The notes under the pieces are model-generated. The model searched no databases, had not been told where the DNA came from, and saw only the letters and a program-made list of their open reading frames with translations. DNA of 64,000 nt from an uncultured Nonlabens sp. (GTDB lineage: Bacteria; Bacteroidota; Bacteroidia; Flavobacteriales; Flavobacteriaceae), in contig NZ_CANLXZ010000004.1 in assembly GCF_947495285.1 (NCBI RefSeq), positions 62,001-126,000 on the forward strand. The letters are read 5' to 3'. Each line of letters starts with the position of its first letter. The stretch's first letter is position 1. Positions 59,537 through 64,000 of the stretch are shown here, in pieces. Made by a program: the position numbers and the translations under genes.

Positions 59537-60602
59537 TATATTATTAATTTATACCGGTGGTACCATCGGTATGATGAAGGATCCTGAGACTAAAGCTTTA
59601 AGAGCTTTTGACTTCTCAAAACTAATCGTACACATTCCAGAAATTAAACAACTGGACTGTAAGATAGATACCTATTCCTTTGACCATCCTATAGACTCAT
59701 CTGACATGAATATAGAGGAATGGCGCAAATTAGGAAACGTCATTCATGAGAGATATGATAATTATGATGGTTTTGTAGTCTTACACGGTAGTGATACCAT
59801 GTCTTATACCGGTAGTACACTTAGTTTTATGTTTGAAAATTTAACTAAGCCTATTATCCTTACAGGTTCTCAACTACCGATAGGAGACTTGCGTACGGAT
59901 GCAAAAGAAAATCTTATAACCAGCCTTCAACTAGCTACAGAGCGGTATAATAACGAGCCTATCATTAAAGAAGTTTGTATTTATTTTGAATACCAACTTT
60001 ATAGAGCAAATAGAACTGCAAAGATGAATGCCGAGCATTTTGAAGCCTTCAGCTCGCCTAATTATCCGCCACTGGCTATAAGTGGTGTACATTTAAATAT
60101 AGACCAGAGCTTGTTATGGAAATGGCAGGTGGATGATCCCGCTTTTGCGAAAGCGAATACAAGAAAGTCCTTTTTGATAAATTCTAACCGCATGAGATAC
60201 CGTCCAGATCTTGTTGACCATGTGGTAGTTTTAAAGTTATTTCCAGGAATCACAAAAAAAGTTGTGCAAGCTATTTGCGGTATTCCAGGACTTAAAGGTA
60301 TTATTTTAGAAACTTATGGTAGTGGTAACGCGCCTACACAAAAGTGGTTTGTTGATATTCTTAAAGAAACTTTATTAAAAAATATTAGAATAGTAAATGT
60401 TACACAATGCGTGGGCGGTGCGGTGTCAATGGGTAAATATGAAACTAGTGTACAGCTCAAAAAGATAGGACTAGTCTCTGGTAAAGATATAACTACAGAG
60501 GCAGCACTAGCTAAAATGATGTACTTGTTGCGTCACACAGATAATAGGGACGATTTTAGACACTACTTTGAAACTTCTTTACGAGGCGAAATAAGTGAAT
60601 AG
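59526..60602 (+). CDS. ansA: Type I (cytoplasmic) L-asparaginase
   Basis: Hydrolyses asparagine to aspartate and ammonia, 358 residues. The active-site loop ILLIYTGGTIGMM and the second block FVVLHGSDTMSYT are intact; NPYPPLAIS-type and GIPGLKGIILETYGSGN further fit. No signal peptide, so cytoplasmic. A palindrome variant inside encodes DPAFAKANTRK. It overlaps the acyltransferase gene by 11 bp. Confidence 0.93.
   Translation: MKPNILLIYTGGTIGMMKDPETKALRAFDFSKLIVHIPEIKQLDCKIDTYSFDHPIDSSDMNIEEWRKLGNVIHERYDNYDGFVVLHGSDTMSYTGSTLSFMFENLTKPIILTGSQLPIGDLRTDAKENLITSLQLATERYNNEPIIKEVCIYFEYQLYRANRTAKMNAEHFEAFSSPNYPPLAISGVHLNIDQSLLWKWQVDDPAFAKANTRKSFLINSNRMRYRPDLVDHVVVLKLFPGITKKVVQAICGIPGLKGIILETYGSGNAPTQKWFVDILKETLLKNIRIVNVTQCVGGAVSMGKYETSVQLKKIGLVSGKDITTEAALAKMMYLLRHTDNRDDFRHYFETSLRGEISE
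60140..60155. repeat. Dispersed palindrome, copy 14 (one mismatch, in ansA)
   Basis: CGCTTTTGCGAAAGCG: the CpG C of the left arm is T. It still encodes AFAKA. Confidence 0.75.
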
Positions 60603-60621
60603 AATATAAAATAAAAAAACA

Positions 60622-60653
60622 TTGGCTTTAAAAGGTATATTGCCTTATTATTG
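60622..60653 (+). promoter_or_regulatory. Promoter of the tRNA-Ser gene
   Basis: TTG at 60622-60624, a 21-nt spacer and TATTATTG at 60646-60653 (seven of eight at the -7 element), ending 17 nt before the tRNA. Confidence 0.5.
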
Positions 60654-60670
60654 CAGACTAAATAATTTTT

Positions 60671-60755
60671 AGAGAGGTGGCCGAGTGGTCGAAGGCGCAC
60701 GCCTGGAAAGCGTGTAAACGGCAACGTTTCGAGGGTTCGAATCCCTTCCTCTCTA
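60671..60755 (+). tRNA. tRNA-Ser (GGA anticodon)
   Basis: A class II tRNA with a long variable arm. The acceptor stem AGAGAGG pairs with CCTCTCT; the D arm is GCCGAGTGGTCGAAGGC; the anticodon loop is CCTGGAAAG (anticodon GGA, for Ser UCC); the T arm is AGGGTTCGAATCCCT. No CCA is encoded. The first pair is A-U rather than G-C. Confidence 0.93.
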
Positions 60756-60765
60756 CAAAAGGAAC

Positions 60766-60850
60766 TCTAAAACTGCATTTTTGCAGTTTTAGATTCTAAT
60801 AATCACAAAAGGAGTCCAAGCAGTGCTTGTAGACTCCTATTGCGATTTTT
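60766..60850 (+). terminator. Two hairpins after tRNA-Ser
   Basis: The first is a perfect 12-bp stem TCTAAAACTGCA / TGCAGTTTTAGA (60766-60777 / 60782-60793). The second is a long imperfect stem from 60801 to 60848: AGGAGTC/GACTCCT with CAAGC/GCTTG inside and AATCxCAA/TTGxGATT outside, followed by T5. Together they form a strong terminator region. Confidence 0.7.
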
Positions 60851-60887
60851 ATGCCTATTCAAGATAACTTTTCGGGATCAATTTATT

Positions 60888-60903
60888 AATCCCTTCCTTT
60901 CTA
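60888..60903 (+). repeat. Partial copy of the tRNA-Ser 3' end (attachment-site-like)
   Basis: AATCCCTTCCTTTCTA repeats the tRNA 3' end AATCCCTTCCTCTCTA (60740-60755) with one mismatch, 132 bp downstream and in the same orientation. Direct repeats of tRNA 3' ends are left by integrating elements. Confidence 0.5.
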
Positions 60904-60922
60904 TTTTTAACCTCGTAGTGAT

Positions 60923-60963
60923 CTGATTACGCAGTTTTTATTTTTTTTAAGCGGCGTAATCAG
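60923..60963. repeat. Inverted repeat of unknown role
   Basis: CTGATTACGC (60923-60932) and its exact complement GCGTAATCAG (60954-60963), separated by a 21-nt T/A-rich loop. It stands 9 bp before a short ORF. Confidence 0.6.
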
Positions 60964-60972
60964 GGAATTAAT

Positions 60973-61119
60973 ATGGGCAAAGCAAAAGAACTGTTCTATT
61001 TTAAAGAATACCTACCTTTTATTAAATCCATTAACATTAAAGATTTAAAAAGACTTGATGAAGCTTTTTTTGTCTTTGGTCAATTCTTAAATACGCGCAA
61101 TTACAACACATTATTTTAA
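60973..61119 (+). CDS. Short ORF, possible gene remnant
   Basis: A 48-residue frame, MGKAKELFYFKEYLPF...NTRNYNTLF, from ATG 60973 to TAA 61117-61119. It is Lys/Phe-rich and unlike anything I recognise. It stands in an otherwise empty 580-bp region downstream of the tRNA copy, so it may be the end of a lost integrated element rather than a working gene. The rest of the region from 60603 to 61183 holds the tRNA, its hairpins and these repeats. Confidence 0.3.
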   Translation: MGKAKELFYFKEYLPFIKSINIKDLKRLDEAFFVFGQFLNTRNYNTLF

Positions 61120-61183
61120 TAGAATAGTAGATTAAAATAGGTTTTCTGAACTTATACTACTGGTTTTTGAGTATTTCTAGAAA

Positions 61184-61597
61184 TTAAAAATCGCCCAACA
61201 TAGCAAACGGTTTTAGTAATCTCTTTAGTTTTAGGTTAGTAGAATTTGCGTTGTTCTGACTCAGGTAACTAACAAGAATCTCTAGATCTTCTGAAGATTT
61301 TACAATATCAAATTCTGATTTATAACCTTTAAAAACGGGATGAGTCGTGTGTTTGTTGTAAACCTCATAAATGTCACTGTGCCTTGTATCTTCTTGTATT
61401 TTTTCAAAAAGATTTTTTAAATGACGCTCTTCGCCTTCTAGTACCTGAAAAAAATTATTTATAGAATGTAGGAGAAATCCGCTTACTTTATTACTGTTAT
61501 TAACGCTAGAGGTATTTTTAAAAAGCTCCTTAATATCTTGTGTTGTAAGTTCTTGAGCGGCTTTGCTTATGTAACAAATGGTGTAAGTAGAGTCCAT
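61184..61597 (-). CDS. BLUF-domain blue-light photoreceptor
   Basis: A stand-alone BLUF domain of 137 residues that would bind FAD and sense blue light. The key residues sit at the right spacing: Tyr9 (TICYISKA), Asn33 (SVNNSNKVSGFLL) and Gln51 (FFQVLEGEE), the same Y-24-N-18-Q spacing as AppA Y21, N45, Q63. No output domain is fused, so it must signal through a partner protein. A -7 box TAAATTTG lies upstream, and an interrupted palindrome TGTAAA-N4-TTTACA just beyond it. Its partner is unknown; the nearest same-strand gene upstream is a DUF2383 stress-type protein. Confidence 0.9.
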   Translation of the reverse strand: MDSTYTICYISKAAQELTTQDIKELFKNTSSVNNSNKVSGFLLHSINNFFQVLEGEERHLKNLFEKIQEDTRHSDIYEVYNKHTTHPVFKGYKSEFDIVKSSEDLEILVSYLSQNNANSTNLKLKRLLKPFAMLGDF

Positions 61598-61615
61598 AAT
61601 TAAAAATTAAAAGGA

Positions 61616-61623
61616 CAAATTTA
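61616..61623 (-). promoter_or_regulatory. -7 box of the BLUF gene
   Basis: TAAATTTG on the minus strand, 18 nt before ATG 61597. Confidence 0.55.
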
Positions 61624-61654
61624 AATATTTGTAAGAAAAAAGCTTATAATAAAG

Positions 61655-61708
61655 TGTAAATATTTTTACATTAATAACCCTTGTTAAGTTAAACAAGGGG
61701 TGTTATTA
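61655..61708. repeat. Operator-like palindrome and hairpin upstream of the BLUF gene
   Basis: TGTAAATATTTTTACA (61655-61670) is a 6-4-6 interrupted palindrome. The adjacent 61672-61708 forms a hairpin of TAATAA and CCCTTGTT with their complements, with a 3-nt bulge. Neither has a T run. The remainder of the 282-bp gap between the BLUF and DUF2383 genes shows nothing else clear. Confidence 0.45.
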
Positions 61709-61879
61709 CCTTTAGTTTATCAAATTTTAAGTTATCTACTTAGAGTATCCTGTTTTATGTATGGATAAAGTGGCATAGAACAGGAAATAAAAATTGTTTT
61801 AACATTAAAATAATGGGGTAATCATTGTCAAAAAATTGACTTGACCCAGATCAGTTTCTCTTACGTTTTTACAATCTTA

Positions 61880-62353
61880 CTACATGATGTCATCTAATTT
61901 TTTGATGGTATGTAACGTGTTTTGAATATTGCTTAATTGTTGTCTAACAATATTTTTTGACTCGTGTAAGTAATTTTGATTATCAAGAACAGTTTGATAT
62001 TCTTCTACAGCTGCTTTATCACCTCTAATACATTCTTCTAGAATAGCCTGATCGTTTTTACCTGTAAAAACCGTTTTAAAATCCATCCATGTTCTGTGAA
62101 CGCCTGCTGTGGTGCTACCTTTTTCAATAGGTGTGGCATTCAAGTCTCTTATTGCCTTGTCTAGTTCATTTGCATTCTGACTTCTACTAGCTGCTTGTTT
62201 TGTGAAGTAGGTTTTTAAATATGGGTTTTTAGCATCTAATAACGCATTTTTATAGCCAGACTCTGCATCGTAATTTTTTTCTAATAGTTGGTTTAATGCA
62301 TTTACAGTTTCGTCTAGCGCCATTTGTTTTGCTTCTTCTCTCGTAGTTTCCAT
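61880..62353 (-). CDS. DUF2383 (PA2169-type) four-helix-bundle protein
   Basis: A 157-residue all-helical protein of the ferritin-like DUF2383 family (residues 10-110: VNALNQLLEKNYDAESGYKNA, ASRSQNANELDKAI, MDFKTVFTGKNDQAILEECIRGDKAAVEEYQ). These proteins appear in general-stress and envelope-stress regulons in other bacteria; the molecular role is unknown. A 41-residue ORF on the same strand lies 28 bp upstream and may be co-transcribed. Confidence 0.85.
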   Translation of the reverse strand: METTREEAKQMALDETVNALNQLLEKNYDAESGYKNALLDAKNPYLKTYFTKQAASRSQNANELDKAIRDLNATPIEKGSTTAGVHRTWMDFKTVFTGKNDQAILEECIRGDKAAVEEYQTVLDNQNYLHESKNIVRQQLSNIQNTLHTIKKLDDIM

Positions 62354-62381
62354 AGTTTATTTTTTTAAGATTAATTAGTCT

Positions 62382-62507
62382 TTATATAGTTCTTTCTATT
62401 TTTTGATCGATTTGCTGCAATTGCTTTTTACGCTGGTGCTCCATATATAAATTATAGGCTTGAAATGCTAGTTGAGCAACCGTTGATATTTTAAAGAACT
62501 TTTTCAT
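62382..62507 (-). CDS. 41-residue small protein
   Basis: An ORF of 41 codons (MKKFFKISTVAQLAFQAYNL, then EHQRKKQLQQIDQKIERTI): a short hydrophobic-basic N-terminal stretch followed by a charged, coiled-coil-like helix. It is 28 bp upstream of the DUF2383 gene on the same strand, with a normal ATG. I recognise no family. Confidence 0.55.
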   Translation of the reverse strand: MKKFFKISTVAQLAFQAYNLYMEHQRKKQLQQIDQKIERTI

Positions 62508-62646
62508 TTTTTATTTTAAAGATAGTTTTACTACTAGAATTTGAAAGGTATTTTAATACTGTTTAACAGGTTGTTGATAACAAATTCTTAAATAAAATGA
62601 GATTTTTTCTCTTATTATTAATTATTTAAGAAATACATGCGATCAT

Positions 62647-64000
62647 TTAAGCGATTCTGTTAACGATTGCGTCTGCCCAGTCTTCTATCCTTTTACCAAA
62701 ACACTCTAGGATAGCATCTACTCCCATAACACTACCTTTACAATTGCGACCTAACATGGTAAGGTGAATCCTATTATCTTGTGTGTCTAGCTGTACAGTA
62801 CCGTCTTTATTTGTGAATACTCCTAGATCGCTAGTGACTGGTTTTAGTAAATCGTTTTTCATAAGGTCCGTTATGAGGCCACTCTCTATATCTACTAATC
62901 TAGGTGTGTCTAAAACCGTATTTATCATTACATTTATGTGTTGTGTTTGCTGGTTGTTATTTAATTTCCATCCTTTTACATTACTATTTATGCTTGGATT
63001 TTTTATATAGTTAAGGTCTAATACGCCAGCTTCTTCTAGCGCAATTAGTTGCAGTATGCTCTCTACTGGAGGTCCATAAGAATATCTTTTTGTGCTCTCG
63101 TCTAGTTTAATAAGATCTCCCATGATAAGATCGTTAAGATCACAATGTGAGAACAACTCGTACATAGATGGTTGTAAATGTCTCCATACTTGTCCTAGAG
63201 TGTAGTCTAATGATACTGTAGTTTTACCCATGGCCATTTGTGCTGTGGCTTTCATATATTGTTTACAACCTATGCTGGTATCTAGGATAAGCTCGTGTTT
63301 ATAACTCATATCACGCATCCATTTTTTTGCTATACTAAATACGCTTTTATCCTCCACAGAGTTATTTACAGAGGCGTTTTTGTTATGCAAGGGTATAGCC
63401 ACGTCCAGAAAGGCGTCATATAAAAAGTTTAGATCTTTTAGAGTACCCACACTCTGTAATGAGTGAACTATTTTTGATTTAAAACTACAGATTTGAGCAG
63501 TGTCAGGGGTGAAGAGTTGGTCTACCTCTTTTCCTAGAGGTTTAGGTACGGCTGGTAGTCCATTAAGTGAAAAAGGGACTATTTTTTTGATCGATGTATC
63601 GCTAGGGATGTATTTTAAAAAGTCACTGTCTTTGATTTTCTTAAATTCGGCACCTTTTTCTACGGTCAGGATTCTAGTCAGATCTATCATAGCAAGACCA
63701 AAACCTCTTAATGCGACTTTATCATTTTCAGTAACTTTATCTAAAACCTCTTTTTCATATTCATAAGGATTGTCAAATAATTTTCCCGCTCCTTTTTTAC
63801 ATTGTTCTTTCCATGATTTAATTTGATCATCGTCTTTTGTGGGCTGGTGTCCTATGGTGAGCAGGCATTCATCATACTGGTGTGAGATGTTATGTGCATC
63901 TGTCATAATAAAATATGGATTTTTATACGTCAGTTCGTTTACCTTTTCTGTCTTAACCTCTAGTATCTCGTGGTTGATAAGTGTAGTGGCTATAGAAGTA
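62647..64000 (-). CDS. FAD/NAD(P)-binding protein, C-terminal part
   Basis: The frame stays open from the stop at 62647 to the window edge, giving about 450 residues without a start, so the N-terminus lies beyond base 64000; ATG 63906 is internal. The upstream part reads ILEVKTEKVNELTYKNPYFIMTDAH and then YDECLLTIGHQPT, which resembles the second FAD-contact segment of FAD/NAD(P)-binding (NAD_binding_9, HI0933-like) proteins. The rest (helical, with LMDFKSK-like and NRIHLTMLGRNCKGSVMGVDAI segments) has no motif that I can name. Function unknown; the family call is a moderate inference. Confidence 0.5.
   Translation of the reverse strand, partial: TSIATTLINHEILEVKTEKVNELTYKNPYFIMTDAHNISHQYDECLLTIGHQPTKDDDQIKSWKEQCKKGAGKLFDNPYEYEKEVLDKVTENDKVALRGFGLAMIDLTRILTVEKGAEFKKIKDSDFLKYIPSDTSIKKIVPFSLNGLPAVPKPLGKEVDQLFTPDTAQICSFKSKIVHSLQSVGTLKDLNFLYDAFLDVAIPLHNKNASVNNSVEDKSVFSIAKKWMRDMSYKHELILDTSIGCKQYMKATAQMAMGKTTVSLDYTLGQVWRHLQPSMYELFSHCDLNDLIMGDLIKLDESTKRYSYGPPVESILQLIALEEAGVLDLNYIKNPSINSNVKGWKLNNNQQTQHINVMINTVLDTPRLVDIESGLITDLMKNDLLKPVTSDLGVFTNKDGTVQLDTQDNRIHLTMLGRNCKGSVMGVDAILECFGKRIEDWADAIVNRIA

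Noticed and set aside
633..60155. Palindromes as a CRISPR array
   Set aside because: Copies are thousands of bases apart, with no regular spacers or cas genes.
63906..63908. ATG 63906 as start of the last gene
   Set aside because: The frame continues open to the window edge with a plausible FAD-protein segment, so this ATG is internal.

Overview
This window is typical chromosomal DNA of a marine-type member of the Bacteroidota, almost certainly family Flavobacteriaceae. The evidence is low GC, promoters of the phylum's TTG-N19-TAnnTTTG type, type IX secretion sorting domains, an Oar-type TonB receptor, MKKxxx...SC lipoproteins, and Bacteroidota-specific families (DUF4271 beside hemD, DUF4296, DUF6252, CCC-motif membrane protein). 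A genus close to Nonlabens or Dokdonia is possible but I cannot prove it from sequence alone. There are no phages, insertion sequences, CRISPR arrays or rRNA operons. Almost everything is housekeeping.

Layout. 1-5.7 kb: 3' end of pckA, then hemD with its DUF4271 partner (minus), a GT2 / dihydroorotase / DUF4296 operon (plus) and an epimerase. 5.7-10.1 kb: tyrS, a LuxE-like acyl-protein synthetase and a secreted lamin-tail/T9SS protein. 10.4-14.9 kb: a PhoB/PhoR-like two-component pair, an antiparallel glycosyltransferase, then trmB, a LysE exporter and a Cys-less MGMT-like gene. 14.9-22.8 kb: a barrel protein, gdhA, porZ-like, recO and a TonB receptor. 23-30 kb: pdeM-like phosphoesterase, TspO-like, flavin disulfide reductase-like protein, mfd, a TrmH-family methylase. 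30-42 kb (all minus): Oar-like receptor, pgi, and an aromatic amino acid catabolism cluster (hmgA, hppD, tryptophan 2,3-dioxygenase) interleaved with envelope genes. 42-52 kb: patatin/barrel protein, uvrC, manA-trxA, a secreted hydrolase, mrp-nfu. 52-60.6 kb: lipoproteins, glutaryl-CoA dehydrogenase, trmN6-rimM-rpsP, retropepsin-like protease, tatD, acyltransferase-asparaginase. 60.6-64 kb: tRNA-Ser with a possible integration scar, a BLUF blue-light receptor, DUF2383 protein, a 41-residue small ORF and a FAD/NAD(P)-binding protein running off the end.

The most unusual feature is a dispersed palindrome, CGCTTTCGCGAAAGCG. It occurs 14 times (12 perfect cores), half between genes and half inside genes. 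Inside genes it is always read in one of two frames, giving (A)FAKA or RFRES. It has no T tract and no array structure, and it even lies inside a signal peptide. A likely decayed copy in pgi differs by two C-to-T type changes at CpG positions. Other notable points are a lipoprotein gene whose start codon is ATA, a large set of promoters whose -7 box lies 4-10 nt from the start codon (probable leaderless mRNAs), and a 97-bp antisense overlap of two real genes.
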